This document shows positions 34,005-42,258 of a stretch of 64,000 bases of DNA, in pieces. The notes under the pieces are model-generated. The model was not told where the DNA came from. It ran no database searches and was given only the letters and a program-made list of their open reading frames with translations. This DNA is from Microbacterium festucae (GTDB taxonomy: Bacteria > Actinomycetota > Actinomycetes > Actinomycetales > Microbacteriaceae), in the NCBI RefSeq assembly GCF_025421715.1, contig NZ_JAOEFC010000001.1, positions 992,001 to 1,056,000 on the forward strand, in the 5' to 3' direction. A program made the translations under genes and the position numbers. Every line of letters starts with the position of its first letter. Within the stretch, counting starts at the first letter, position 1.

Positions 34005-34241
34005 ATGGCAGCAGTGTGCCAGGTGACTGGAGCAGTTCCCGGCTTCGGTCACAACATCTCGCACTCGCACCGCCGGACGAAGCGTCGCTTCGACCCGAAC
34101 GTGCAGAAGAAGACCTATTTCGTTCCGTCGCTCGGTCGCAAGATCACGCTGAACGTTTCGGCTAAGGGCATCAAGGTCATCGACGCCCGTGGCATCGAGT
34201 CGGTCGTCAAGGACCTCCTCGCGAAGGGTGTGAAGCTCTAA
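34005..34241 (+). CDS. rpmB: 50S ribosomal protein L28, zinc-independent form
   Basis: A 78-residue L28 with [22 protein letters not shown] and [23 protein letters not shown] split over its first 46 residues. The four-cysteine zinc ribbon of the C+ type is absent (only one Cys), so this is the C- form that does not need zinc. In several actinobacteria C- paralogues are Zur-controlled substitutes; here no Zur box precedes the operon, so it may be the ordinary copy. The TAA stop shares its last A with the rpmG start (TAATG). Confidence 0.96.
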   Translation: MAAVCQVTGAVPGFGHNISHSHRRTKRRFDPNVQKKTYFVPSLGRKITLNVSAKGIKVIDARGIESVVKDLLAKGVKL

Positions 34242-34411
34242 TGGCGAAGAAGGCTCAGGACGTCCGTCCGATCATCAAGCTGCGCTCGACCGCCGGCACG
34301 GGGTACACCTACGTGACGCGCAAGAACCGCCGCAACAACCCCGACCGCATCGTGCTGAAGAAGTACGACCCGGTCATCCGCAAGCACGTCGAGTTCCGAG
34401 AGGAGCGCTGA
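34241..34411 (+). CDS. rpmG: 50S ribosomal protein L33, zinc-independent form
   Basis: A 56-residue L33: [19 protein letters not shown], then [20 protein letters not shown] and [16 protein letters not shown]. It lacks both CxxC pairs found in the zinc-binding form. It starts at the A ending the rpmB stop and is followed 4 bp later by rpsN. Its gene order L28-L33-S14 is the well-known actinobacterial C- ribosomal protein operon. Confidence 0.96.
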   Translation: MAKKAQDVRPIIKLRSTAGTGYTYVTRKNRRNNPDRIVLKKYDPVIRKHVEFREER

Positions 34412-34415
34412 TCTC

Positions 34416-34721
34416 ATGGCCAAGAAGAGCAAGATCGCGCGCAACAACCAGCGTGAAGAGGTCGTCGCCCGCTACGCCGAGAAGCGTGCCGAGCTGAAGA
34501 AGACCCTGGTCGACCCCAACGCGACCGACGAGGCCCGCGAGGCCGCCCGCGTCGGCCTGCAGAAGCTTCCGCGCAACGCGTCGCCGGTGCGTCTGCGCAA
34601 CCGCGACGCCATCGACGGTCGCCCCCGTGGCCACCTCTCGAAGTTCGGCATCTCGCGTGTCCGCTTCCGCGACATGGCGCACCGTGGCGAGCTGCCCGGC
34701 GTGACCAAGTCGAGCTGGTAA
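34416..34721 (+). CDS. rpsN: 30S ribosomal protein S14, long zinc-independent form
   Basis: A 101-residue S14 of the long C- type, beginning [20 protein letters not shown] and ending [22 protein letters not shown]. The short zinc-binding S14 is 61 residues with two CxxC pairs; both are missing here. It is the last gene of the operon, and a tandem duplication plus terminator begin at its stop codon. It assembles into the head of the 30S subunit. Confidence 0.97.
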   Translation: MAKKSKIARNNQREEVVARYAEKRAELKKTLVDPNATDEAREAARVGLQKLPRNASPVRLRNRDAIDGRPRGHLSKFGISRVRFRDMAHRGELPGVTKSSW

Positions 34722-34750
34722 GCACCACAGCACGGTAAGCACCACAGCAC
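34717..34750. repeat. 17-bp tandem duplication spanning the rpsN stop codon
   Basis: GGTAAGCACCACAGCAC occurs at 34717-34733 and again, perfectly, at 34734-34750. The first copy contains the last base pairs of the Trp codon and the TAA stop of rpsN. The second copy abuts the terminator stem. Confidence 0.92.
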
Positions 34751-34789
34751 AGTGAAGGCCGGAGCCCCTCGGGGCTCCGGCCTTCACTG
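34750..34789 (+). terminator. intrinsic terminator of the rpmB-rpmG-rpsN operon
   Basis: An 18-bp GC-rich stem with left arm 34750-34767 (CAGTGAAGGCCGGAGCCC), CTCG tetraloop and perfect right arm 34772-34789, followed by TTCCC. It stands between rpsN and the converging hydrolase gene and is probably used from both sides. Confidence 0.92.
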
Positions 34790-34804
34790 TTCCCACCGCG
34801 CCGG

Positions 34805-35617
34805 TCAGGCGTGGGAGCTCGCCCAGGCGAGGGCGTAGTCGGCGACCTCTTCCCAGCCGGTCTGGCTCACGATGCGGTGGGTGCGGCCGGGGAACTCCTT
34901 GTAGTCGACGACGGCGGGGCTGCCGGTCGCGCGGTACTTCGCGACGATCGCCCGGCCGATGGCGGGCGGCACGACGTGGTCGATCTCGCCGGTGAGGATC
35001 AGCAGCGGTGCGCGGTCGGCGCGGGCGTAGTCGACGTGCGTGACGCCCTTCTTCTCGTTGAGCACGGAGGTCACGCCCTCGAAGAACACCCGGTTGTAGG
35101 AGTTGACGGCCGAGCGCTCCCACTCGGCATCCGACTCGGCGCGGGTCAGGTCGTTGCCGAAGGTGAAGTGGAAGTGGCGCTTGCTCAGCGGTTTGGCGCC
35201 GTTGATGCCGAACGGGTTGCTGAGGATCGGCGTGCCGGTCCACAGCGTCGACAGGGGCAGGGCGGTCACCCCCGCGGTCTGCCCGGGCTCGACGCCGACG
35301 TAGGCCACGCCGAGGCCCCGGTCGGCGAGCATCTGCGTGATGACGCCGCCGAACGAGTGCCCCATGATGATGGGCCGGCGGGGGAGGGCGCGGATGATGC
35401 GTTCGTAGTGGTCGGTGATCTGCTTCAGGCCGATGCCCTTGAGGGCGGCGGGGTTCGAGCGGATGTCGGCGACGGTGCGGTCGTCGATGCCGGGCCATCC
35501 GGGCACGAGCACCTCGTGCCCGGCGGCGCGGAAGCGTTCGGCCCAGGTGTCCCAGCTGGTCGGGGTCATCCACAGACCGTGGATGAGGACGATGGGGGCC
35601 TTCTCGGTGGTGTTCAT
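34805..35617 (-). CDS. alpha/beta hydrolase controlled by the divergent TetR gene
   Basis: A 270-residue alpha/beta hydrolase with oxyanion region IVLIHGLWMTPTSW, nucleophile elbow GHSFGG, an acid in LTGEIDHVVPP and catalytic His in FPGRTHRIV. It resembles cytoplasmic esterases or non-haem peroxidase-like hydrolases of streptomycetes. AAGGAG lies 6 nt upstream of the ATG. Its promoter region contains the palindrome at 35656-35677, and the TetR gene is divergent, so repression relieved by a small ligand or by the hydrolase substrate is likely. Substrate unknown. Confidence 0.9.
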   Translation of the reverse strand: MNTTEKAPIVLIHGLWMTPTSWDTWAERFRAAGHEVLVPGWPGIDDRTVADIRSNPAALKGIGLKQITDHYERIIRALPRRPIIMGHSFGGVITQMLADRGLGVAYVGVEPGQTAGVTALPLSTLWTGTPILSNPFGINGAKPLSKRHFHFTFGNDLTRAESDAEWERSAVNSYNRVFFEGVTSVLNEKKGVTHVDYARADRAPLLILTGEIDHVVPPAIGRAIVAKYRATGSPAVVDYKEFPGRTHRIVSQTGWEEVADYALAWASSHA

Positions 35618-35655
35618 TTCCGGTCTCCTTCTGATGCGGTGGGTGTAGCCTGATG

Positions 35656-35677
35656 GTAGACCGAACGTTCTATCTAC
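35656..35677. promoter_or_regulatory. TetR-type operator between hydrolase and tetR
   Basis: A 22-bp dyad, GTAGA-cc-GAAC / GTTC-ta-TCTAC, with every arm base pairing except the two-base spacers. It is centred between the two divergent genes (starts at 35617 and 35739). The TAGACCGAACGTTCTA core is a common actinobacterial TetR operator style. Confidence 0.85.
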
Positions 35678-35738
35678 ACAAGACTATTCCCGATCGATCC
35701 GCATCGACCGGATGGCACGATGGACACGAGGAGAAGAC

Positions 35739-36320
35739 ATGACCACCACGACCGAGGGACTGCCCGTGCGATCGGCACGCGCGCGCCTGCTGGATGCCGC
35801 GACGACGCTGTTCTACGGCGAGGGCATCCGCGCCGTGGGGGTCGATCGCATCATCGAGGCCGCGGGGGTCACCCGCGCGACGATGTACAAGCAGTTCGCC
35901 GGCAAGGAGGGCCTGGTGCTGGCCTACCTCGAGGGTGAGGACGCGCAGCTGCGCGCCGTGTTCGCCGCGGCCTCCGGCGCGGAGCAGGCGCCCGAGGCCC
36001 TGCTCGAACTCGTCGTCGAGGGCATCGCCGCCGACATCCGCGACCGGCACACCCGCGGGTGCCCCTTCATCAACGCGGCCGCCGAGTACCCGGACGAGGG
36101 GCCGGTGCGCGCCCTCATCGCCGAGCACCGCGAGTGGTTCCGCGGCACGCTCGAGCAGCTGGCGACCGCCGCCGGTCTCACCGCGCCCGGCGAGGTCGCC
36201 GCCTCGCTGGTGCTGCTGAGAGATGCCGCCCTGGTGGGGGGATACCTCGACGGTCAGGACCGCGTGGCGCCGGCCTTCGCGCGCACGGCCCGCGGCGTGA
36301 TCGCGGCCCATCGCCCCTGA
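35739..36320 (+). CDS. TetR/AcrR-family repressor
   Basis: A 193-residue regulator. The N-terminal HTH reads RLLDAATTLFYGEGIRAVGV then DRIIEAAGVTRATMYKQFAGKEGL, and the C-terminal ~130 residues form a ligand pocket with RDRHTRGCPFINAAAEYPD, a motif shared by a subfamily of TetR proteins next to alpha/beta hydrolases. ATG 35739 follows GAGGAGAAG; an upstream in-frame GTG is not needed. It likely represses itself and the divergent hydrolase through the palindrome at 35656. Confidence 0.93.
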   Translation: MTTTTEGLPVRSARARLLDAATTLFYGEGIRAVGVDRIIEAAGVTRATMYKQFAGKEGLVLAYLEGEDAQLRAVFAAASGAEQAPEALLELVVEGIAADIRDRHTRGCPFINAAAEYPDEGPVRALIAEHREWFRGTLEQLATAAGLTAPGEVAASLVLLRDAALVGGYLDGQDRVAPAFARTARGVIAAHRP

Positions 36321-36325
36321 AGCGC

Positions 36326-36352
36326 GTCACATTCGTCACATCTGTCACTTCC
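36326..36352. repeat. three 9-bp direct repeats upstream of hup
   Basis: GTCACATTC, GTCACATCT and GTCACTTCC follow each other without gaps, continuing into degenerate GACACG units. Just short of one helical turn apart, they could be an array of protein sites. They start 6 bp after the tetR stop. Confidence 0.7.
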
Positions 36353-36396
36353 GACACGCGACACGCCGGTGAGTATGACGCGGGAGGGCTCTGAAT

Positions 36397-36412
36397 CCGC
36401 GGAATTCCGCGG
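36397..36412. promoter_or_regulatory. perfect 16-bp palindrome upstream of hup
   Basis: CCGCGGAATTCCGCGG is a perfect palindrome 100 bp before the HU start. A -10-like TACATT lies at 36421-36426, so the palindrome falls over the expected -35 region and may be an operator. The region 36321-36512 holds no gene. Confidence 0.65.
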
Positions 36413-36512
36413 TTCATGGGTACATTGGGTGGCGGTCGATCCGACCAGCCGGCGGCGCTGCCGCCGGTCCGATGTAACTGAAGTCGGCAATCGCCGTCTG
36501 GAGGACAACCCC

Positions 36513-36791
36513 ATGGCCATCACCAAGACCGAGCTCGTCGCCAGCATCGCTTCCGCGACGGGCCAGAGCCAGTCCGCCGTCTCGGGCGTTCTCGACGCCC
36601 TCTTCTCGAGCGTCTCCGACGCCGTCGCCAAGGGCGAGAAGGTCACCATCCCCGGCTGGATCGCGTTCGAGCGCGTCGAGACCTCGGCCCGCACCGGCCG
36701 CAACCCGCAGACCGGCGAGGAGATCAAGATCGCCGCCGGCCAGCGCGTCAAGGTCACCGCCGGCTCGAAGCTCAAGGCTGCGGTCAAGTGA
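36513..36791 (+). CDS. hup: HU-family histone-like DNA-binding protein
   Basis: A 92-residue HU protein without the Lys/Ala-rich tail found in mycobacterial and streptomycete HupB/HupS. TKTELVASIASATGQSQSAV forms the helical dimer body. GEKVTIPGWIAFERVETSAR leads into the DNA-intercalating beta-arm with RNPQTGEEIKI. It binds bent or nicked DNA and compacts the nucleoid. GGAGG is 8 nt before the ATG, consistent with high expression. Two hairpins follow. Confidence 0.96.
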   Translation: MAITKTELVASIASATGQSQSAVSGVLDALFSSVSDAVAKGEKVTIPGWIAFERVETSARTGRNPQTGEEIKIAAGQRVKVTAGSKLKAAVK

Positions 36792-36796
36792 TCCGA

Positions 36797-36831
36797 GGCG
36801 CGTCACGGTCGTGAAGCGACCCTGACGCGCC
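36797..36831 (+). terminator. hairpin 1 after hup
   Basis: GGCGCGTCA pairs with TGACGCGCC, and inside it GGTCG pairs with CGACC around a TGAAG loop, separated by a single C-C mismatch. It begins 6 nt after the hup stop. Confidence 0.75.
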
Positions 36832-36887
36832 GGCGATCCGGTCGCGTGGCCGCCCTCGGGCGGCGCACGCCACCGCGCACCCACCGC

Positions 36888-36919
36888 GAAGGGGGGATGC
36901 CGTCCGGCATCCCCCCTTC
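36888..36919 (+). terminator. hairpin 2 after hup
   Basis: GAAGGGGGGATGCC pairs perfectly with GGCATCCCCCCTTC around a GTCC loop. It lies 97 nt after hup and 73 nt before the CopD-CtaG gene. The two hairpins together make efficient termination likely. Confidence 0.8.
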
Positions 36920-36991
36920 CGCTGTCTCCGGGGGCGACCCGGTGCCCGCCGCCGCGGCGGCGCACCCCCTCGGGCCACGTAGGCTGGACGG

Positions 36992-38968
36992 GTGGACTCG
37001 CGCGCGCTCCGGGTCGCCGGGCCCGTGATCCTGGCGGTCGCGGCCGTGCTCGCGCTCATCGTCGCCCTCTCGTACGGCGGCGGCGCCGCGCCGCTGCTGG
37101 CCGCCGACCCCGGGCCCGTGGTGCGCTGGGGGCTGCCGGTGGCCAAGCTCCTGGTCAACCTGTCGGCGGCGGGGCTCATCGGCTCGCTCGTGGTCGCCCT
37201 GTTCGCCCTGCGCGCGGGGGAGCGCCCCTTCGATCTCGCGCTCGACGTGGCATCCGTCTCGGCGGCGGTGCTCACCATCGCCGGCGGCGCGGTGGCCTAC
37301 CTCACCTTCCTCAGCATCTTCAACGCGCAGCCCAGCGCCGGCGCCGAGTTCGGCGGCCAGCTGGGCCGCTTCCTCGTCGACACCGACGTGGGCCGGGCCT
37401 GGCTCATCACGACCATCGCCGCCGCCGTGCTGACGGTGCTGACCTTCGCGGTGCGCGGCTGGCTGTCGACGCTGCTGGTGGCCGTGCTCGCCCTGGCGGC
37501 CCTCGTGCCCATGGCCACGCAGGGGCACTCCGGCGACGAGGCCAACCACAACACCGCCGTCGTGGCGCTGCTGCTGCACATCGTCGGCGCCGCCGTCTGG
37601 CTCGGCGGCCTCGTGATCGTGGTGATCGTGCGCCCCGCCCTCACCCGGGCGCAGATGGCCGACGTGCTCGCCCGCTACTCCTCCATCGCCCTGGCCGCCT
37701 TCGCCGTCGTCGCGATCTCGGGCGTGGCCCGCGCCGTGGTCGGCGTCGTCTCGTGGCAGTACCTGGCCTCCCCCTACGGCGTGCTGCTGCTGGTGAAGGT
37801 CGGCGCGCTCGTGGCCGTCGGGGTGATCGCCGCCTGGTACCGCCTGCGCCTCATCTCCCGCATCCGCGAGGATGCCACCTCCCGCGCGTTCTGGGGCCTC
37901 ATCGCCCTGGAGCTCGCCTTCCTCGGCATCGCCAGCGGTGTGGCGGCGGCGCTCGCGCGCACGCCCCCGCCGGTGGACACGAGCCTTCCCGAGGTGCCGA
38001 GCCCCGCAGAGCTGCTCACCGGGGCGCCGCTGCCGCCCGAGCTCACCCCCGCCCGATGGCTCACCGCCTGGGACATCGACATGCTGTGGGCCTTCGTCGT
38101 GGCCTTCGGGCTGTTCTTCTACCTCGCCGGCGCCTGGCGGATGCACCGCCGCGGCGACCGCTGGCCGATCTACCGCACCGTGCTGTGGGTGGCGGGCATG
38201 CTGACCCTGCTGTGGGTCACCTGCGGGCCGATCAATGCCTACCAGGACTACCTGTTCAGCATGCACATGGTCGGGCACATGCTGCTGAGCATGGCGATCC
38301 CGATGATGCTCGTCTTCGGGGCCCCCGTGACCCTCGCCGCCCGCGCGATCCGCAAGCGCGACGACGGCACCCGCGGCGGTCGCGAGTGGATCCTGTGGGC
38401 CGTGCACACCCCGTTCGCGAACGTCATCACGCATCCGCTGTTCGCGGCGGCGATGTTCATCGGGTCGCTGTGGGCGTTCTACTACACCGACCTGTTCCGG
38501 TGGTCGCTCTACGACCACATCGGGCACGAGTGGATGATCGCCCACTTCCTCGTCTCGGGCTACCTGTTCGTGCAGTCGCTCGTGGGCATCGACCCGGTGC
38601 CGCTGCGCTACCCCTACCCGTTCCGGCTGCTGACCCTCATCGGCGTCATGGCCATGCACGCGTTCTTCGGCATCTCGATCATGATGTCGTCGGGGCTGTT
38701 CGTGGCGGAGTGGTTCGGGTCGATGGGGCGCACCTGGGGCGGCACGCCGCTGGACGACCAGTACCTCGGCGGCGGCATCGCGTGGTCGATCGGCGAGATC
38801 CCGACCCTCATCCTGGCGATGACGGTGGCGATCCAGTGGAGCCGCAACGACCAGCGCACGCAGCGCCGGGCCGACCGGCAGGCCGACCGCACCGGCGACG
38901 CCGAGCTCGAGGCCTACAACGCCCGCCTCGCCGAACTCGCCGAGCGCGACGCCCGCTCCCCGCGCTGA
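36992..38968 (+). CDS. CopD-CtaG fusion: copper export/cytochrome oxidase assembly membrane protein
   Basis: A 658-residue protein with about 15 helices. Residues ~1-330 resemble CopD/YcnJ (copper resistance; QGHSGDEANHNTAVVALLLH, GAAVWLGGL). Residues ~355-635 are caa3_CtaG-type (WDIDMLWAFVVAFGLFFYLA, MHMVGHMLLSMAIPMML, GHEWMIAHFLVSGYLF), with several membrane His/Met residues suited to copper. The fusion is common in actinobacteria and is thought to move copper for cytochrome oxidase maturation. GTG 36992 is 6 nt after TAGGCT (36980-36985), a leaderless arrangement. A charged cytoplasmic tail ends the protein. Confidence 0.9.
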   Translation: MDSRALRVAGPVILAVAAVLALIVALSYGGGAAPLLAADPGPVVRWGLPVAKLLVNLSAAGLIGSLVVALFALRAGERPFDLALDVASVSAAVLTIAGGAVAYLTFLSIFNAQPSAGAEFGGQLGRFLVDTDVGRAWLITTIAAAVLTVLTFAVRGWLSTLLVAVLALAALVPMATQGHSGDEANHNTAVVALLLHIVGAAVWLGGLVIVVIVRPALTRAQMADVLARYSSIALAAFAVVAISGVARAVVGVVSWQYLASPYGVLLLVKVGALVAVGVIAAWYRLRLISRIREDATSRAFWGLIALELAFLGIASGVAAALARTPPPVDTSLPEVPSPAELLTGAPLPPELTPARWLTAWDIDMLWAFVVAFGLFFYLAGAWRMHRRGDRWPIYRTVLWVAGMLTLLWVTCGPINAYQDYLFSMHMVGHMLLSMAIPMMLVFGAPVTLAARAIRKRDDGTRGGREWILWAVHTPFANVITHPLFAAAMFIGSLWAFYYTDLFRWSLYDHIGHEWMIAHFLVSGYLFVQSLVGIDPVPLRYPYPFRLLTLIGVMAMHAFFGISIMMSSGLFVAEWFGSMGRTWGGTPLDDQYLGGGIAWSIGEIPTLILAMTVAIQWSRNDQRTQRRADRQADRTGDAELEAYNARLAELAERDARSPR

Positions 38969-38995
38969 CGAACTCCCGGCGCCGGCGGTGGCCGG

Positions 38996-40087
38996 TCAGT
39001 CGGCGGGGGAGACCTGAATGGATGCCGACCCGTTCGGCAGCATCGTGATCGCGCCGGTCAGGAAGAACGGCACGTCGACGTCGACCTCGCGCACCGAGCC
39101 GTCGAAGATCGAGCGGATGTCGACCCGGATGTGCGCGGTCGCCTCGGTGCGCGGGATCTTCCAGCCCGCCCCGTCGGGCTCGAGGGCCACGGTCGGCTGC
39201 GTCGTCATCGACCAGGTGGGGGCGTCGACGATGCGGTTCTGCACCATGAAGCCGAACGGGCAGCCGGTGGGCTGCAGCACCTGCTGGGTGGTGCACTCGG
39301 TGAGGAACTTCTCGACCTCGTCCTGCACGACCGCGACGAACTCGGGCGTGGGCTGGGTCTGCAGGCCCACCGGGATCACGGCGCGCGGCTTGTCGGAGAG
39401 CACCGCCACCCCGGGGCTCGTCGAGACCGCCGTGTCGACGGCGATCGAGTAGAGCCCGGGCGAGAAGACCAGCAGCGGCACGTCGGCCAGCGGGTCGGCA
39501 TCCTCGCGCTCGGGCAGCACCTGCCGCTTGTCGATGGCGAAGCCGTTGACCGAGAACTGCATCGACCCGCGCACCGACAGGTCGATGACCGCCAGCGGCG
39601 ACGCCGCGAAGCGCCAGGTGGGGGCGAGGCCGATCGAGCCGGCGCGCTCGACGGTGAAGCTCGTGGTGCCGCGGTGCGGGCCGGCGTCGTACGAGACGGT
39701 CACCGTGACGGTGTCGCCTTCGTCGACGGCGGACTCGACCTCGATGTCCGACAGCGGCGCGAGGGCGGCCTGGCGCAGCAGCGCCTCGCTGGCGGTGGCG
39801 GGAAGGCCCGCGGCGGTGAGGTCGGTGGAGTCGACGGCGACCCCGGGCACGGCCAGCGCGTCGGCGGCCCGCCCCTCCGACAGCAGCGAGAGGTAGCGCG
39901 AGACGAACGCCTCGGGGCTGTAGAGCCCGCGGTAGGCGACGACCGACGCCGCCCACAGCGCGCCCACCAGCAGCACGCCGATCACGACGAGCGCGGTGAG
40001 GTCCCACGCCAGGATGCGGGTGCGGGTGCGACCGGCGCTGCGTGCCGCACCGGCATCCGCGCGCGTCGTCTTGTCCACCCCGTCCAC
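38996..40087 (-). CDS. single-pass membrane protein with large extracytoplasmic domain, unknown function
   Basis: A 363-residue protein with a basic cytoplasmic start, one helix (~30-52, TALVVIGVLLVGALWAASVV) and a ~310-residue extracytoplasmic beta-rich region. The only two cysteines (TECTTQQVLQPTGCPFGF) are close enough for a disulfide outside the cell. No domain was recognised. GTG 40087 follows TAGACT (40099-40094) with exactly 6 nt, so it is probably leaderless. It is divergent from the helicase gene 42 bp away. Confidence 0.85.
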   Translation of the reverse strand: MDGVDKTTRADAGAARSAGRTRTRILAWDLTALVVIGVLLVGALWAASVVAYRGLYSPEAFVSRYLSLLSEGRAADALAVPGVAVDSTDLTAAGLPATASEALLRQAALAPLSDIEVESAVDEGDTVTVTVSYDAGPHRGTTSFTVERAGSIGLAPTWRFAASPLAVIDLSVRGSMQFSVNGFAIDKRQVLPEREDADPLADVPLLVFSPGLYSIAVDTAVSTSPGVAVLSDKPRAVIPVGLQTQPTPEFVAVVQDEVEKFLTECTTQQVLQPTGCPFGFMVQNRIVDAPTWSMTTQPTVALEPDGAGWKIPRTEATAHIRVDIRSIFDGSVREVDVDVPFFLTGAITMLPNGSASIQVSPAD

Positions 40088-40129
40088 TCCCCCAGTCTAG
40101 GAAGCCCGCCTGATAGCTAGCATGGATCG

Positions 40130-41506
40130 GTGACCCTGCCCCCGTTGTCGCCCGAACAGGATGAGCTGTTCCGGCGCATCGAGGACACCCGCGACCACGT
40201 GTTCGTCACCGGTCGCGCCGGCACCGGCAAGTCGACGCTGCTGCAGCACCTCGCCTGGAACACCTCGAAGCAGATCGCGGTGTGCGCCCCGACGGGGGTG
40301 GCCGCCCTCAACGTCGAGGGGCAGACGATCCACTCGCTGTTCCGGCTGCCCATCGGCCTCATCGCCGACAGCGAGCTCGAGCAGTCCGAGCCGGCGCGCA
40401 AGATCATGAACGCGATCGACACGCTCGTCATCGACGAGATCTCGATGGTCAACGCCGACGTGATGGATGCCATCGACCGGTCGCTGCGGCAGGCCCGCCG
40501 GCGCCGGTCGGAGCCCTTCGGCGGCGTACAGGTGGTGATGTTCGGCGACCCCTACCAGCTGTCGCCCGTGCCGCCCCGCGGCGACGAGCTGCGCTACATC
40601 AACGACCACTACCGCTCGTTCTGGTTCTTCGACGCGCAGGTGTGGGCGGGGCCGCGGGCCGATGCCGGGGCGGTGCGCTCCGACGGCCTGCTCGACCTCG
40701 GCCGGGTGGGTGCGCCGCTGCACATCGCCGAGCTGCGCGAGATCCACCGGCAGGCAGACCCCGCCTTCAAGCACATGCTCAACGCGGTGCGCTACGGCGT
40801 GGTCACCGCCGACATCGCCGAGACCCTCAACACGACGGGCGCGCGCACGCCTCCCGAGCCGGTCGACGGCGAGCCGCCGATCATCACGCTGGCCACCCGC
40901 AACGACATCGTGAACCGCATCAACCAGCGCCACCTCGACGCGCTGACCGGTCCGGTGCAGCGGGCGCGCGCCGAGATCTCGGGCGACTTCGGCCGCGGCG
41001 ACACCTACCCCGCCGACGCCGAGCTGCAGCTGAAGGTCGGGGCGCAGGTGATGTTCCTGCGCAACGACGTGGCCGGGTACGGCGGCGACGGACCGCGGTG
41101 GGTGAACGGGTCGATCGGCACGGTCACCCGCATCGCCGGGGGCACCGTGCGCGTCGAGCTCGACGGTGAGGAGCACGACGTCGAGCCGATGGTGTGGGAG
41201 AGGTTCCGCTACGCCTACGACCCGGGCTCGCGCAAGCTCACGCGCGACATTGTGGCCGAGTTCACCCAGTTCCCGCTGCGCCTGGCGTGGGCCGTGACGA
41301 TCCACAAGTCGCAGGGCAAGACCTACGACCGCGCGATCATCGACCTGGGTTCGGGGGCGTTCGCGCCCGGGCAGACCTACGTCGCGCTGTCGCGCCTGAC
41401 CTCGCTCGACGGCCTGTATCTCTCGCGCCCGCTACGCCCGAGCGACATCCTCGTCGACGCCGACGTGCGCCGCTTCATGGCGGGGGTGCGCGCCGCCGGG
41501 ATGTGA
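40130..41506 (+). CDS. PIF1/RecD-like superfamily-1B DNA helicase
   Basis: A 458-residue ATP-dependent 5'-3' helicase-like protein. Walker A is GRAGTGKSTLL, followed by CAPTGVAALNVEGQTIHS (motif Ia), IDEISMVNADVMD (Walker B) and GDPYQLSPV. C-terminal SH3/2B-type sequence includes VNGSIGTV and the final AVTIHKSQGKTYDRAIIDLG and YVALSRLTSLDGL motifs. Stand-alone PIF1-like helicases in bacteria act in replication-fork or recombination maintenance. GTG 40130 is 6 nt after TAGCAT (40118-40123). Confidence 0.92.
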   Translation: MTLPPLSPEQDELFRRIEDTRDHVFVTGRAGTGKSTLLQHLAWNTSKQIAVCAPTGVAALNVEGQTIHSLFRLPIGLIADSELEQSEPARKIMNAIDTLVIDEISMVNADVMDAIDRSLRQARRRRSEPFGGVQVVMFGDPYQLSPVPPRGDELRYINDHYRSFWFFDAQVWAGPRADAGAVRSDGLLDLGRVGAPLHIAELREIHRQADPAFKHMLNAVRYGVVTADIAETLNTTGARTPPEPVDGEPPIITLATRNDIVNRINQRHLDALTGPVQRARAEISGDFGRGDTYPADAELQLKVGAQVMFLRNDVAGYGGDGPRWVNGSIGTVTRIAGGTVRVELDGEEHDVEPMVWERFRYAYDPGSRKLTRDIVAEFTQFPLRLAWAVTIHKSQGKTYDRAIIDLGSGAFAPGQTYVALSRLTSLDGLYLSRPLRPSDILVDADVRRFMAGVRAAGM

Positions 41507-41525
41507 CCCGGGCGGATGCCGCGCG

Positions 41526-42179
41526 TCAGGCGACCTGCGCGGCCTTGGCGTCGGCGAGATCGGTGAACAGGTCGGTGTTGAACTGGTAGGCCACCAGCAC
41601 CTCGTCGATGATGCGGGCCTGCTCGTCGGCATCCCACGGCGCGGCGTCGAGCTGCTCGCGGTAGACGACCTTGAACGCCGCGGGGTCGGCGACCTCGTCG
41701 AACAGGTAGAAGCCGATGCCGTTGGTCTCGAAGCCGAACTGGCGGGCCATGAGCTTGCCGATGAACTGCCCGCCCGACAGGTCGCCGAGGTAGCGGGTGT
41801 AGTGGTGCGCGACGAAGCCGCCCGGCCAGACGGCGCCGACCTCGCGGATGCGGTCGACGTAGCGCTGGGTCGTCGGCAGCGGCGCGATGCGCTCCCGCCA
41901 GTCGTCGCCGATGAGGAAGGCGAGGTCGGCCTCCAGCGCCGGCAGGCGGGTGAGCTTCTCGCTGATGAAGGTCGCCGCGACGGGGTCGGCCGACATGCGG
42001 CCGGCGACGTCTTCGAGCGCCTCGTAGATGAACCAGTGCTGGGCCACCAGCGCGACGTAGTCGTCGCGGGTGCCTTTGCCGCGCATCAGGTCGGCCATGA
42101 AGCCGGCGTGCTCGCTGCCGGAGTGCGCGGAGCTGGAGCGCTCGCGGAGTGCGGTGGAGAACGGGACGAGTTCGGGCAT
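41526..42179 (-). CDS. hmuO: heme oxygenase (biliverdin-producing), HmuO-like
   Basis: A 217-residue heme oxygenase that opens haem to biliverdin, CO and Fe2+, letting the cell use haem iron. The axial ligand is His19 in SSSAHSGSEHAGFM, and the distal flexible helix is in RYLGDLSGGQFIGKLM. TATAGT (42191-42186) lies 6 nt before the ATG, so the transcript is leaderless, and an IdeR/DtxR-type box (42199-42217) sits over the -35 region. Expression should therefore rise under iron starvation. A DUF2470 gene precedes it on the same strand. Confidence 0.94.
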   Translation of the reverse strand: MPELVPFSTALRERSSSAHSGSEHAGFMADLMRGKGTRDDYVALVAQHWFIYEALEDVAGRMSADPVAATFISEKLTRLPALEADLAFLIGDDWRERIAPLPTTQRYVDRIREVGAVWPGGFVAHHYTRYLGDLSGGQFIGKLMARQFGFETNGIGFYLFDEVADPAAFKVVYREQLDAAPWDADEQARIIDEVLVAYQFNTDLFTDLADAKAAQVA

Positions 42180-42198
42180 GGCGCGACTATAGCAAAAC

Positions 42199-42217
42199 TT
42201 AGGTACAGCTAACCTGA
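42199..42217 (-). promoter_or_regulatory. IdeR/DtxR iron box upstream of hmuO
   Basis: TTAGGTACAGCTAACCTGA agrees with the 19-bp DtxR/IdeR consensus (TTAGGTTAGGCTAACCTAA) at 15 of 19 positions. It lies 7 bp upstream of the -10 TATAGT of hmuO, where a bound repressor would block polymerase. Confidence 0.85.
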
Positions 42218-42258
42218 AGGTTGCGACACGCGACGTCTCGCCACCCCCCCCGTCGCGA

